Under the pieces are notes generated by a model, which was not told the origin of the DNA, searched no databases, and saw nothing but the letters and a program-made list of their open reading frames with translations. From contig JAAFGT010000021.1 in NCBI GenBank assembly GCA_010365215.1, positions 12,672 through 62,342 of the forward strand: a stretch of DNA of 49,671 nt, in the 5' to 3' direction. Positions 36,058 through 45,479 of the stretch are shown here, piece by piece. Position numbers and translations under genes: made by a program. The DNA is from Acidipila sp. Its GTDB lineage: Bacteria > Acidobacteriota > Terriglobia > Acidiferrales > UBA7541. The first letter of the stretch is position 1; each line of letters begins with the position of its first letter.

Positions 36058-38856
36058 ATGAACTTTTTGTGCTGCCGAAGATTCGCGTCCCTCCTCGTAC
36101 GGCCCTTCGCGCCGCGGCGGGCCCGGTTCTGGGCCGCAATCGTCTTCCTGATTTTTCTTGCGTCTGCTCCCAGCGTCTTGGCCCAAGCCCCCACAGTAGC
36201 GAAAGCGTCGTCGATCAAGACAATCTACGTCATGCCCTCCAGCCATTGGGACCTGGGATTCATCGCTCCTCCCGAAGAAGTTCTCCTGAAACTGAAGCCA
36301 CACATCGATGAAGTGATCGCCCACGCAAAAGCCGATCCCGAATTTCGCTGGACGATTGAGAGCGTGTGGCAGATCCGTGAATGGCTCGCGCGCACGCACG
36401 ACCCAAAACAGGTGCAGGAATTCGTGGACCTGGTGAAACGGGGGCAGGTCCAGGTTTCCGCCGTCTTCGGCAGCATGCACACCGAGTTCATGGGCGCCGA
36501 AGAGTTGAATCGCATCGCCTACGACGTGAAGGCGCTCGAGCGGCAGCTTGGCATCAAAACCGACTTCGCCATGATGGACGATGTTCCGGGTTTTACGCTG
36601 CGCCTGCCCCAGGTGCTGGCGCGCAGCGGCGTGCATTATTTCGTGAACGGGTCGAATCTTTTCCTCTTCGGAGGCACATCGCTCAGCCCGGGTAAGGTGC
36701 CCTTTTACTGGGAGTCGCCGGACGGCAGCCGTGTGCTTACCTGGCAGACGCAGAGCCGCCTGGGCGGTTATACCGAGGCCATGGCCGACTATTACCTGGA
36801 CCCTGATTCCGTCGAGCCGTATACCAAAGAACATTTTTATCCCAAAGAGTGGGCGGGGCTTTCGCGGCTCGAAATTATGCAGCGCGGCGTGGACAAACTT
36901 CTGGCGAAGTACGGCCAGGCCGGCTATCCCTATGACGCCCTGCTATTGCTGTATCTGCACGATTTCATCTCGCCGGATCGCGAGGCCAATCAACTGCTCC
37001 CGGCGGTGCGCGAGTGGAACGCCGCGGGAAAGCAGCCGCGCATCGTGGTGGCTACCCCGGCGGAGTTTTTCCGGCACATGGAATCCGCATATGGCAAAGA
37101 CAAATTCGCGACCTACGCCGGTGATTGGAGTGGCTTGTGGTCTGAAGTGAAGACCAACTCACCGGGCATCAGCGCGCGCGCGCGTTGGCTGCACGACCAC
37201 CTCCCTGTCGCCGAGATGCTCTGGAGCCTGCTGACCTTTCGCAACCTGACCAGCTTCCCCGCGGGAAATCTGGAGGAGGCCCGCCTTAAGCTGCTCAAGT
37301 ATGACGAGCACTCGGGTGCAGCGCAGGTGGGCTGGCCGAAGTTGATGTCCCGCGCCGAGGTCGACGAGCAGAACAAGGAGTATGTGGATTACGTAGAGAG
37401 CAGCCGCGCTGACGTGCAGTACCTCATCGACTCCGGCGTCGAGACTCTGCTCTCGCAAAAGCCCCAAGCGCTTCCCTCGGTGGTGGTGTTCAATCCGCTG
37501 AGCTGGGAGCGCTCCGAGCTGGTGCGGATAAAACTGGCTCCCGGGCTCGCGTTGCGCGATCGCACCACGGGGCAGCTGGTGCCGCTTCAGCGGCTGGGCA
37601 GCGATGACGCGGAGTTTTTCGCCGAAACAGTTCCCTCCGCCGGCTACCGCAGCTACAGCATCGAGCCCGCTTCCTCCGTCGCACCCGCATCGCTCGGAGC
37701 AGAGCACATCGCGGAAATGGAAAATCGTTTCTACCGGGTCCGGCTGCGGCCGTCCGATGGCGCGATGATCAGCATCTTTGACAAAGAACTCGGGCGCGAG
37801 CTTGTGGATTCCACCAGCGATCAAGCTTCGAACCAGCTCCTGCGCTGGATTCCCGCGGCCAGCCTCGCGGCGGCCATGAGCGGCGTCGAAATCACCCGTG
37901 AAGACGGGCCGGTCTCTACCACCCTGGTGGTGCGACGCCGGGGAACATTCTGGCCTGAAACGCGCATCCGCCTGGAGCGCGGGCGAAAAAACATCGAGAT
38001 CAGCAACCTGCTCGATCGCAGCCGGATGCCCTTTGTGGCCACCAATCAGGCCGGCGAATTCTACTCGTTCAATTTCCCGTTCCGCTTCTCCGGGCCGGCG
38101 CGCATCTGGCTGGAAGACGGCATCGGTTTCCATTCCATCCCCGAAGACTACCTTCCCGGCGCGCGCACCGATGCCGGCGTTCCGCAGCACTCGCTGGTTC
38201 TCACCGGTAATTCCGGCGGCTCGCCCATCCAGATCGTGCTCTCGCAGAAAGAGGCGTTCTTCGATTATCTGCCGGGCCTGCCGGGCGCGAAGGGCCAAGG
38301 CGATTTTCTCAACGCGGTGCGCGCCACGGTAATGCGCAAGCAAGACCAGGGTGAAGTCCGCGAGTTGGGGGCGGTGAATTTCTCCACGGTGGAGCCTGGG
38401 CTTCCAGCCGAATCCTGGTATCACTTCGCGCTCAGCTCATCGCCGGGGCCGCTGGATGCGGTGGAGGCTTATCGCCGGGGCTGGTCGTTAAATGTACCGC
38501 TCATCGCCAGTGAACTTTCCTCTTCCATGTCTCCCGCGGAATCTTCGGCATCTTTTTTCACCCTGAGCGCGCCCGGCGTGGTGGTGCTGGCATTCAAACC
38601 CAGTACGGACGACAATCCTGAGCACTACACGCTGCGTTTGCAGGAAATCGAAGGCAAAGCCCAGCAGATTGACTTGCGCACGCCGCTGAAGATAACCGAA
38701 GCTGCCGAGACCACGCTCACGGAAGATGAGGTGCTCGCCGCCGTGGCCGTCAATCCGTTGCGCCTAGCCCTGGCGCCACATCAAACTTACACCCTGCGCC
38801 TGACCATCCCGCATGCGCACAAGAAGCGTTCGGAACGCTGGTGGGAATGGGACTAA
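36058..38856 (+). CDS. Exported GH38-type glycosidase (second, shorter)
   Basis: This is a 932-residue protein with a signal peptide or N-terminal membrane anchor (hydrophobic AAIVFLIFLASAPSVLA, about 26-42), then directly the GH38-like domain. Landmarks are SSHWDLGF with metal ligands His63 and Asp65, a candidate nucleophile in MMDDVPGF (Asp174 or Asp175), and DEHSG downstream for the zinc-binding His. Unlike the first GH38-type protein it lacks the PL4-like N-terminal domain. The C-terminal half is beta-rich. ATG 36058 was chosen because GGTGG precedes it and the basic-hydrophobic signal starts there. It follows the terminator of the receptor gene, so it needs its own promoter, which I could not place. 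Confidence 0.8.
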   Translation: MNFLCCRRFASLLVRPFAPRRARFWAAIVFLIFLASAPSVLAQAPTVAKASSIKTIYVMPSSHWDLGFIAPPEEVLLKLKPHIDEVIAHAKADPEFRWTIESVWQIREWLARTHDPKQVQEFVDLVKRGQVQVSAVFGSMHTEFMGAEELNRIAYDVKALERQLGIKTDFAMMDDVPGFTLRLPQVLARSGVHYFVNGSNLFLFGGTSLSPGKVPFYWESPDGSRVLTWQTQSRLGGYTEAMADYYLDPDSVEPYTKEHFYPKEWAGLSRLEIMQRGVDKLLAKYGQAGYPYDALLLLYLHDFISPDREANQLLPAVREWNAAGKQPRIVVATPAEFFRHMESAYGKDKFATYAGDWSGLWSEVKTNSPGISARARWLHDHLPVAEMLWSLLTFRNLTSFPAGNLEEARLKLLKYDEHSGAAQVGWPKLMSRAEVDEQNKEYVDYVESSRADVQYLIDSGVETLLSQKPQALPSVVVFNPLSWERSELVRIKLAPGLALRDRTTGQLVPLQRLGSDDAEFFAETVPSAGYRSYSIEPASSVAPASLGAEHIAEMENRFYRVRLRPSDGAMISIFDKELGRELVDSTSDQASNQLLRWIPAASLAAAMSGVEITREDGPVSTTLVVRRRGTFWPETRIRLERGRKNIEISNLLDRSRMPFVATNQAGEFYSFNFPFRFSGPARIWLEDGIGFHSIPEDYLPGARTDAGVPQHSLVLTGNSGGSPIQIVLSQKEAFFDYLPGLPGAKGQGDFLNAVRATVMRKQDQGEVRELGAVNFSTVEPGLPAESWYHFALSSSPGPLDAVEAYRRGWSLNVPLIASELSSSMSPAESSASFFTLSAPGVVVLAFKPSTDDNPEHYTLRLQEIEGKAQQIDLRTPLKITEAAETTLTEDEVLAAVAVNPLRLALAPHQTYTLRLTIPHAHKKRSERWWEWD

Positions 38857-38937
38857 CCAGAGCTTGCCGCCAAACCTCAATTAGTAACAAGCGAGGTGGG
38901 AGCTGGACGAGGTTTTTACAAAGAAGGGTCAAGAACC

Positions 38938-38960
38938 GCACCCTTAAAACCGAAGGGTGC
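38938..38960. repeat. Perfect 8-bp hairpin in the gap after the GH38-type gene
   Basis: GCACCCTT and AAGGGTGC flank a 7-base loop, followed by CGCCACCCGCC. There is no T-run, so it is not a standard terminator. It resembles the small dispersed palindromes found in many genomes; I see no other full copy in this window. Apart from this hairpin I see nothing in the gap 38857-39046. Confidence 0.4.
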
Positions 38961-39046
38961 GCCACCCGCCCGTCACCCAAAGGCTCAGCGCCGTCTCAAG
39001 GCTTGGCCACCCGCCGGTCCGCAGTATGGACACGTCGGCATCATCA

Positions 39047-39382
39047 CTATCGCCGAGGAAAAAGAGTGATTAAGTCCGGATCTTCCGGACGGTGCAGTTG
39101 GATCTTAGGAGTGATGACCATCTTTACAACTAAGCTTGCGAGTAACCAAGTGGGAATCCAACCGTACACGGTAGCAAAGAAGAACGCGAATCCCCGCAGT
39201 CCTACGGCAGTCGGAATCGGCAGAGAGACTAAAATACTTCCAAGGCATACAGACCAGGCGTAAAGGTTTGAAACCTGAAGCTCCACCTGGCAAGCAGAAC
39301 AGCGAAACGGGGCGCCAACATACACTTTTTCAAGTCCTAGCCTCGCGCCGCACTTAGGACATTCCAAGAAGGGTTGAAACAT
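39047..39382 (-). CDS. Small zinc-ribbon membrane protein, unknown function
   Basis: This 111-residue protein has an N-terminal zinc ribbon (CPKCGA at 8-13 and CSAC near 29-32), followed by two hydrophobic helices (about 44-66 and 70-90) and a basic C-terminus. An ATG with GGAGCTGATCG just ahead supports translation. I do not recognise the family beyond zinc ribbon plus two membrane segments. The neighbours (GH38-type gene, tRNA-Lys) give no clue. Confidence 0.6.
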   Translation of the reverse strand: MFQPFLECPKCGARLGLEKVYVGAPFRCSACQVELQVSNLYAWSVCLGSILVSLPIPTAVGLRGFAFFFATVYGWIPTWLLASLVVKMVITPKIQLHRPEDPDLITLFPRR

Positions 39383-39446
39383 CGATCAGCTCCGCGCGGG
39401 GCTTGAGATCCGATTTCATGGGTGATGGCGGTGCCACCAGTTAGAT

Positions 39447-39521
39447 TGGTAGGGGCGGTGGGGGTCGAACCCACGACCAATGGCTTAAAAGGCCAATGCT
39501 CTACCACTGAGCTACGCCCCT
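39447..39521 (-). tRNA. trnK: tRNA-Lys (anticodon TTT)
   Basis: Read on the minus strand, AGGGGCG pairs perfectly with CGCCCCT as a 7-bp acceptor stem. The D arm is GCTC-AGTGGTA-GAGC, the anticodon loop CTTTTAA gives TTT, and the T arm is GTGGG-TTCGACC-CCCAC. The discriminator A and an encoded CCA end the molecule. The outermost anticodon-stem pair is a T-T mismatch. Confidence 0.95.
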
Positions 39522-39725
39522 AATCATTCACAACATCATACAGGAAAAAGGGTAGGTACACATTGGCATGGACGTCCTCGGATACGCCGTGGCGTCCGTG
39601 GAATCTGCACTGCGTGTCGGCGGCGCCGCCCAAATTCGCGCAAGTTGAATCTCACATTTTGGAAAGAGGTATCATGAAAACTTCGCGGGGCCGCACCCTT
39701 AACCCATTACTCTTAGCCTATAAAG

Positions 39726-40499
39726 ATGAGACCGATGAATGGACAGACGGCGCTGATCACCGGCGTGGGAAGCGCTGAAGGAATTGGTTTCGCCATCGCG
39801 CGGAAACTGCATTCCGCGGGAGTGAGCGTGGCGATTACCTCCACCACCGATCGCGTGCACTCGCGCGCGCGGGAACTCGATCCCGCCGGAGTACGAGTCT
39901 TCCCGTTGATCGCCGATCTTACTGTGGAATCCGAAGTGCAAAAACTTGTCGATGCCGTTCTCGCGCGCGCTGGCCGGATCGACGTTTTAGTGAACAACGC
40001 GGGCATGGCGCAAACCGGGCGGCCCACCGATAGTAAGCGCTTGCTCGAAACATCGTTCGGGGATTGGCAGAAGCAGATTGCCATCACCCTGCATACTGCC
40101 TTTCTTATGACGCGCGCGGTTTTGCCCGACATGACCCGGCAAAAGTATGGCCGCATCGTGAACGTTACTTCGGTCACCGGACCTTTGGTGAGCAGCTCCG
40201 GGCTGGGCGCGTATGGCGCCGCGAAAGCAGCCATGGACGGGATGATGCGCGCCGTGGCCATCGAAACGGCTGGCGATGGGATCACCATCAATGGGGTGGC
40301 TCCAGGCTGGATTGCTACCGCGTCCTCCACGGACCCCGAAAAAATTGCCGCCAGCTATACGCCGGTGGGACGCGCCGGTACCCCTGACGAAGTAGCGGCG
40401 GCGGTCTGTTTTCTCGCTTCGCCCGAAGCTTCCTACATCACCGGGCAAATCCTGGTGGTCGATGGCGGCAACGTTCTCCAGGAAAATAAAGGCGGCTGA
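39726..40499 (+). CDS. SDR family oxidoreductase, 3-ketoacyl-reductase-like
   Basis: This is a 257-residue SDR whose cofactor loop TGVGSAEGIG has two more residues than the usual TGxxxGxG, as in a known subgroup of ketoacyl-reductase-like SDRs. NNAG, NVTSVTG with the active Ser, and YGAAK with the Tyr/Lys pair are present, and it ends LVVDGGNVLQ. ATG 39726 and 39735 are both possible starts. The gene stands alone between the tRNA gene and a convergent LolA-like gene, so the substrate cannot be inferred. Confidence 0.82.
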   Translation: MRPMNGQTALITGVGSAEGIGFAIARKLHSAGVSVAITSTTDRVHSRARELDPAGVRVFPLIADLTVESEVQKLVDAVLARAGRIDVLVNNAGMAQTGRPTDSKRLLETSFGDWQKQIAITLHTAFLMTRAVLPDMTRQKYGRIVNVTSVTGPLVSSSGLGAYGAAKAAMDGMMRAVAIETAGDGITINGVAPGWIATASSTDPEKIAASYTPVGRAGTPDEVAAAVCFLASPEASYITGQILVVDGGNVLQENKGG

Positions 40500-40701
40500 C
40501 GCGTCGCCTCCGCCGAACCCCAGGAATAACTATGGCGTGTGGCCGTAGACTCGAAGATGCCGTCGAGATCGTCGAGTCCGGTACCATCAACGGCTGAAGG
40601 AAGTGCTGCAGCTAGCGACACTGTCATTCCGAGCGCAGCTAGGAATCTCTCTTTCTACTGGGAACTTAGATAGCGCGGCCATAACACCGCGACCGCTTCG
40701 C

Positions 40702-41616
40702 CTAGGGATGGTCGGGCTTAACTTCCGACGGCGCGCCCAGCTTGATGGTCACGTTATACCGCTGATAGTTGGTGTAGCGCACTTTCATGCGTAGATGCAC
40801 ATCGCCCGAGGAGTAGTGCAGCACGTCATCCGATCGCGTGTACGTCGGGAACCAGTAACTCCCCTCAATGTTTTCCCGGAAAGTTTCGAAGCGGGGGAAT
40901 AGATTTTCATTGCCCCCTTTTCTGATGTCGGGGACCGCTTTCCCGTATGTCTTGACGATGGCCATGTCCTTCTCATCCACCCAGATGCGCCCCTGAAAAT
41001 AGCGTTGATTCTTCTCCAGTGTTTTCGGCGCCACGTCGAACACGTAAGTGTCCACCTCGTCCAATTGCTCGCGGCCAACATATTTGACATCGTATTTCGG
41101 CAGCTCTTCGGTGGCCAGAACAAAGGGCTGCACGTGCTCCAGGTCGTCCAGATCCTGTTGCGTGGGCAGGCTGATGCGGTGCAGCGTCGGAGCCGGGGCG
41201 TAGGTAACTTTCTCGTAGCGCTTGCCGCCGGAGCTGAAGACAATGTCACTGGTCAGCTTGTATTGCCCGTCAGGCTGCCCGTCGACGTCAATCGTCTCCA
41301 AAACAAAAGACTGGGTGTACGTGAAGTTCTCGCGCTCTTTCCTGAACTCCGCCTCACGCGCGGCGAATCGCCTGATGATCTCTTCCACCGGCAACGGTGC
41401 CGGTGCATTCGAAGTGTGGGACGTCTCGTGGTCCGTGCTCGACGCCTTGGCCGGCGCGGGATGTGACGATTCGACCACGGGCGGGGGAACCATGAGCGGC
41501 CCTTCCTGCTGGGCGTTGAGCGGAACAGATGCCAGCGTCACAGCGAAGAGCAAACCTGGCAGCGCCACGGTTCGCGCGCGGGGCTTGCAGTGTCGCACTG
41601 AAGTAAATCCCAGCAT
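40702..41616 (-). CDS. Secreted LolA-fold protein, unknown function
   Basis: This is a 304-residue exported protein with a signal peptide (hydrophobic LPGLLFAVTLASVPLNAQ, about 19-36) and a Pro/Ser/Thr-rich linker (about 38-72). A LolA/outer-membrane lipoprotein-sorting-like half-barrel follows (about 80-290: FTYTQSFVLETID, YDVKYVGREQLDEVDTYVFDV, GRIWVDEKDMAIVKTYG, GSYWFPTYTRSD). Acidobacteria encode many such proteins of unproven role. ATG 41616 follows GGAGGCAGGGAAG. It converges on the SDR gene across a 202-bp gap with no visible feature. Confidence 0.75.
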   Translation of the reverse strand: MLGFTSVRHCKPRARTVALPGLLFAVTLASVPLNAQQEGPLMVPPPVVESSHPAPAKASSTDHETSHTSNAPAPLPVEEIIRRFAAREAEFRKERENFTYTQSFVLETIDVDGQPDGQYKLTSDIVFSSGGKRYEKVTYAPAPTLHRISLPTQQDLDDLEHVQPFVLATEELPKYDVKYVGREQLDEVDTYVFDVAPKTLEKNQRYFQGRIWVDEKDMAIVKTYGKAVPDIRKGGNENLFPRFETFRENIEGSYWFPTYTRSDDVLHYSSGDVHLRMKVRYTNYQRYNVTIKLGAPSEVKPDHP

Positions 41617-41772
41617 TCTTCCCTGCCTCCTGCCGATTAGATGCCCGCCACCTGATAAAGATTGGACGGCATTGGCGGGCGCGCAGGTTGTATCGCCGGT
41701 CGGCTACTTTGGCCGCACGTCGCCGGCGGCGTGGCCGCTCCGCGCGAGCCACAGCTTCAAGTTGTCAGGAGA

Positions 41773-42123
41773 TTAATCGGCGGTGGCAAAGCCGCGCGGG
41801 CGTTTGCGCTTCCATTCGTAATCGTGGCGCAGCTTTTCCTGGTGTTTCTTCACCTGGCGAACCAGGTCGGCAAACGCCAGGCGCACGCAGGCGCGCGCAT
41901 CCGCCGCCGTGCCCACGGCGTGGAATGTGCCTGTGGGCAGCGCGACGCTGGTGGAGAAGGAATATTCGACGCGGCGCGACTGCTTTTCAAACGCCCCGTG
42001 CAGTTGCACCAGGTCGCCATCATAGCTTTTCAACAGCTTATCCAGCTTTGCAGCGCCGCGAGCCACTTCTTTTTCGACGGCTTCGTGAGAATCGTGTTCT
42101 TTGAAGCTCAAATTTATTTTCAT
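41773..42123 (-). CDS. hpf: Ribosome hibernation-promoting factor, HPF/RaiA family (short form)
   Basis: This 116-residue protein fits the S30EA/HPF/YfiA family: MKINLSFKEHDSHEAVEKEV at the start, the pattern KLDKLLKSYDGDLVQLHG, and then FHAVGTAADARACVRLAFADLVRQVKK, which matches the second helix. Such proteins bind the small ribosomal subunit at the decoding centre in stationary phase. It lacks the C-terminal dimerisation domain of long HPF, so it is of the short type. ATG 42123 is supported by the family start; upstream frame extension lacks a start signal. Confidence 0.82.
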   Translation of the reverse strand: MKINLSFKEHDSHEAVEKEVARGAAKLDKLLKSYDGDLVQLHGAFEKQSRRVEYSFSTSVALPTGTFHAVGTAADARACVRLAFADLVRQVKKHQEKLRHDYEWKRKRPRGFATAD

Positions 42124-42348
42124 GGATGCACCCTGAGTGGATGACTGCGGAAGGGAGTAACGCCGCGATCGCGTAACGAACAATCATCAGCACGGTCAGG
42201 ATAGCAATAACCGTCCCGGCGATGCAAACCGTCCGGATTAGCAGGTTTCTCCGCAGGAAACCTTATTTCTCATTCTTTTTGCCGGCCCCAGCGAATTGAC
42301 ACCACCGCCCGGCCGTCGTAGCCTCGTTTCCGGGATTATTTTTCCACC

Positions 42349-43317
42349 ATGGCTCAGCTCGCAGACGCAGAAAAGCCTGCCGGAGATGTCGAAAAGCCTG
42401 TGCACGGCGCGATTCGCGTAGGACCCGCCGGCTGGTCTTACGAGGATTGGGCCGGCATCGTATATCCGGCGCGGCGCTCCCGCGGATTTCACGAAGCAGA
42501 ATATCTGGCGCAGTTTTTTGATACCATCGAGATCAACTCCTCCTTTTATCACCCCCCGCCAGCGGCGAACTGCCGGCGCTGGGTCGAACGCGTGGCCGCG
42601 AACGCGCATTTCCGGTTTACCGCGAAGCTATGGCAGAAATTTACTCATGAGGGCGGCGCATCGGAGTCCGACGTGAAAGTTGTTCGCGACGGCTTCGACA
42701 TTTTGCAGCAAGCGGGGCGCCTGGGGGCCGTGCTGCTGCAGTTCCCTTTTTCTTTTCATCACACGCCCGAAAACCGCGCGCACCTGAAGAAACTGCTTAT
42801 CCTGTTTCAGGACTACGCCTGCGTGGTGGAGGTACGCCACGCCACGTGGAACAACGCCGCGTTCTATAGATTTCTCTCCGGGCGCGGCGCGGGATTTTGC
42901 AACATTGATCAGCCGGTGATTGGCCGCTCGCTCAAACCCAGCGAGCGCGCTACATCCCCGGTGGGTTATGTTCGCCTGCACGGGCGCCGCTACGATACCT
43001 GGTTTTCCGACGACCCGGCGCTGGCCGCCGCCGAGCGCTACAACTACCTCTATTCCGCGCAGGAGCTAAATCCCTGGGCCAAGCGCATCGAGCGGGTAGC
43101 CGCAACCGCGGAAAACACTTTTGTCATCACCAACAACCACTTTGAGGGCAAAGGCGTGGTGAATGCGCTGGAGCTGATCAATCTGTTGACCGCCCGCCAC
43201 GTAAAGGTTCCCGAGCCGCTTCGCCATCGATATCCCGTGCTGGAATCCATCGCCGACCAACCCGCCAGCGAGCCTACGCTCTTTCCGATAGCTCCGAAGA
43301 CACCTACGGCATCGTGA
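42349..43317 (+). CDS. DUF72 (YecE-like) domain protein
   Basis: This 322-residue TIM-barrel protein is of the DUF72/YecE family: IRVGPAGWSYEDWAGIVYP near the start, EYLAQFFDTIEINSSFYHPP, FRFTAKLWQKFTHE, VVEVRHATWNN, and VGYVRLHGR with the conserved RLHGR. No reaction is established for the family. The ATG at 42349 is not preceded by a clear ribosome site. It is divergent from the hibernation factor across a 225-bp gap in which I see no other gene. Confidence 0.85.
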   Translation: MAQLADAEKPAGDVEKPVHGAIRVGPAGWSYEDWAGIVYPARRSRGFHEAEYLAQFFDTIEINSSFYHPPPAANCRRWVERVAANAHFRFTAKLWQKFTHEGGASESDVKVVRDGFDILQQAGRLGAVLLQFPFSFHHTPENRAHLKKLLILFQDYACVVEVRHATWNNAAFYRFLSGRGAGFCNIDQPVIGRSLKPSERATSPVGYVRLHGRRYDTWFSDDPALAAAERYNYLYSAQELNPWAKRIERVAATAENTFVITNNHFEGKGVVNALELINLLTARHVKVPEPLRHRYPVLESIADQPASEPTLFPIAPKTPTAS

Positions 43318-43352
43318 GCAGTGCGTCTTGAAAAAAACTGAAAAAGGAAAAG

Positions 43353-43829
43353 TTACTTCTTGAAGAGGTCGTCGAACGCTCTGCGGGCATCCCTGGGCGC
43401 GGCCACAGGCGCGCTGGCGGTGGGAGCGGCGTGCGCGGCCCCGGAAGGCGACGTGTCTTTCTCCACCGTCGTCCGGAACTGAAAAAACGTGCATTCGTTC
43501 ATCAGATCTTTGCGGGGGATGCGTTCGGGAATCGGCTGCGTGCACTCGAACCGCGCCGCGGTATCGAAATGCACGCACTGCTTGCAGCAGTGCAGATCGG
43601 ATTCGCAGCGTGGACATTTTCCGTTGGGATCGAAGCCAGGAAGGAGGACGTTTCCGCAATTGGCGCAGCGTGCTCGGGTTACGCTGCCCACCATGCGCGG
43701 CGTGCGCGGCCCGAACTGCTCTTGCCGCGGTCGTGGCGCCGCCGGCGCTCGTTCCCGTTCCCGTTCCTTCCCTTTATCTTGCTTGTCTTTGTCCTGATAG
43801 CCAAATTGCCCGTACTTCCGGTCACCCAT
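43353..43829 (-). CDS. Zinc-finger protein with charged N-terminus, unknown function
   Basis: This is a 158-residue soluble protein. A highly charged region (about 11-45, rich in Lys, Asp, Glu and Arg) leads into a zinc-ribbon-like block with CANC, CPRC, CCKQC and a further Cys (about 55-98). An Ala/Pro-rich linker follows, with a final FDDLFKK. The start is fixed by AGGAGGTGCCC directly ahead of ATG 43829. I do not recognise the family; a nucleic-acid or protein-binding role is possible. It is convergent with the DUF72 gene. Confidence 0.65.
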   Translation of the reverse strand: MGDRKYGQFGYQDKDKQDKGKERERERAPAAPRPRQEQFGPRTPRMVGSVTRARCANCGNVLLPGFDPNGKCPRCESDLHCCKQCVHFDTAARFECTQPIPERIPRKDLMNECTFFQFRTTVEKDTSPSGAAHAAPTASAPVAAPRDARRAFDDLFKK

Positions 43830-44009
43830 GGGCACCTCCTGGGGAAGGATTAATCATACTCCCAATCGCTAACATGCGTGAGTGCAAGCAATGCGAAATT
43901 GTGCAAAAAAACCGTGCAAAGTAACCTCGCAGAGATCCCAGCTTAGCCTTTTCTCGCCCTGCCCGGCGTTGCTGCTGTTGCTTCTCGCCCATACTCCGGT
44001 CAATCCGCG

Positions 44010-45479
44010 GTGGCGCGCAATCCTGTGGCGGTGATAAATTCGCGGCACGCCCGAGGTGGGCACCTGGCCACTCCCTTTCGAAATATAGCCCGGCTCTCCG
44101 TCGGCGATGCCGCCGCCAAGACGCTGAACTTCCTTGCCTTCATCTATCTCGCGCGCGTATTGGGAGTGGAACGCTTCGGCGTGCTCGAATTTGCCGGCTC
44201 GTTGCTGGTCTACTTTCTTCTTCTCGGCGATGGAGGCCTGGAACTGTGGGGCACGCGTGAGGCGGCAAAGTCTCCCGACCTGCCCGCACTGGTGGGGCGC
44301 ATCCTCCCGCTTCGCTTGTTGCTGGGGACCTTAGGATTCGCGCTGCTGCTGGTCCTGCTGCCTTTTCTTCCGCCTTATCCCGGATTGACCTGGATCCTGG
44401 CTCTGTTCGGCCTCAGCCTCTTCGCGCAGGCCGCCAGCCTGAAGTGGGTGTTTATGGGCCAGGAAAATATGGCCCGAGTCGCTTGGGGGCTGCTCATCGC
44501 GCAGCTGATTTTCCTGCTGCTGGTTCTCACGTTGGTTCACGGTCCCGCCGCGCTGCTGTTCGTGCCGCTTATCCGCCTGGCCAGCGAGGCGGCGCTGACG
44601 TGCTATTTCGCGGTGGTCTATTTTCGACAAAATTCCTGGCGCATCCCCTGGAGGTTGCGCAGCGCCCGCGAGATTCTGCAACCCGCGCTGACCATCGGCA
44701 CGGCGCAGGCTATGGGCCTGCTCAACTACAATTTCGATTCGGTGCTGCTCGGTTTTCTCTCTACCGCGCGCACCGTGGGCCTGTACAACGCGGCGTACAA
44801 ACCCGTCACCATCGCGCTGGCATTGCCGCTAACGTATTTCATCGGCCTGTTCCCTGCTCTTTCCCGCACGCACGCCGAAGGACCAGCGGTCTTTCGCCCG
44901 CTCGTGGAACGCTCGCTGCGCCTCTCCGCGCTCATGGTGGTGCCCCTGGCGGTAGGTGGAACCGTGCTGGCGCAGCCCATCATTCTTCTGTTGTACGGCG
45001 CCAATTATGCGGAATCAGCGCAAGTGCTGGCGATATTGATCTGGTCGGCAGTCCTGGTGATCCTGCGCGGCAGTTACCGGCATTCGTTGATTGCCGCGGG
45101 ACATCAGGGGCTTGACCTGCGCTGCGCCATTCTCTCTTCCTGCGTCAATGTGGGACTCAATCTTTTGCTCATCCCGCGTTTTGGCATGATCGGGGCGGCC
45201 ACGGCAACGGTCGCCGGCGATGCCGTGTGGTTCGTCATGGCCTTCGTGAGTTTTGAGCGTCGTGTGATGCCGCTGAACCCACTCCCTTACCTGGCGCGCC
45301 CTGTTCTGGCCGGAGCGGCTATGGCCGCAAGCCTCCTGCTGCTTCCGTCGCTGTTCTGGATCGAGCGGGCCGTCCTCAGCGTTATCGTATACTTTGTTGT
45401 GCTACTCATCCTGCGCGAGCCTGAAGTCCGCAACTGGGCGCTCGCGCGCAGCAAAGGTGCGGCTCCGCAACGCCCTTAG
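44010..45479 (+). CDS. Oligosaccharide flippase, Wzx/MATE-like
   Basis: This is a 489-residue integral membrane protein with about 12-14 hydrophobic helices and the polysaccharide biosynthesis protein pattern: LSVGDAAAKTLNFLAFIYLARVLG early, LLNYNFDSVLLGFLSTARTVGLYNAAYKPVTI in the middle and HSLIAAGHQGLDLRCAILSSCVNVGLNLLLIPRFGMIGAATATV later. Such proteins flip lipid-linked oligosaccharides across the inner membrane. The GTG start at 44010 is the first usable one but has no strong ribosome site. Its stop overlaps the hpnE stop by 4 bp on the other strand. No glycosyltransferases are in the window, so its pathway is unknown. Confidence 0.85.
   Translation: MARNPVAVINSRHARGGHLATPFRNIARLSVGDAAAKTLNFLAFIYLARVLGVERFGVLEFAGSLLVYFLLLGDGGLELWGTREAAKSPDLPALVGRILPLRLLLGTLGFALLLVLLPFLPPYPGLTWILALFGLSLFAQAASLKWVFMGQENMARVAWGLLIAQLIFLLLVLTLVHGPAALLFVPLIRLASEAALTCYFAVVYFRQNSWRIPWRLRSAREILQPALTIGTAQAMGLLNYNFDSVLLGFLSTARTVGLYNAAYKPVTIALALPLTYFIGLFPALSRTHAEGPAVFRPLVERSLRLSALMVVPLAVGGTVLAQPIILLLYGANYAESAQVLAILIWSAVLVILRGSYRHSLIAAGHQGLDLRCAILSSCVNVGLNLLLIPRFGMIGAATATVAGDAVWFVMAFVSFERRVMPLNPLPYLARPVLAGAAMAASLLLLPSLFWIERAVLSVIVYFVVLLILREPEVRNWALARSKGAAPQRP

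Noticed and set aside
37159-38424. A 421-codon open frame opposite the second GH38-type gene
   Set aside because: No domain or start signal, and it lies wholly inside a well-supported gene.
38938-38960. Hairpin as a rho-independent terminator for the second GH38-type gene
   Set aside because: The stem is perfect but no T-run follows on either strand, and it lies 80 bp from the stop codon.
39563-39778. A 71-codon frame between the tRNA and the SDR gene
   Set aside because: It has no domain or ribosome site and overlaps the supported SDR start.
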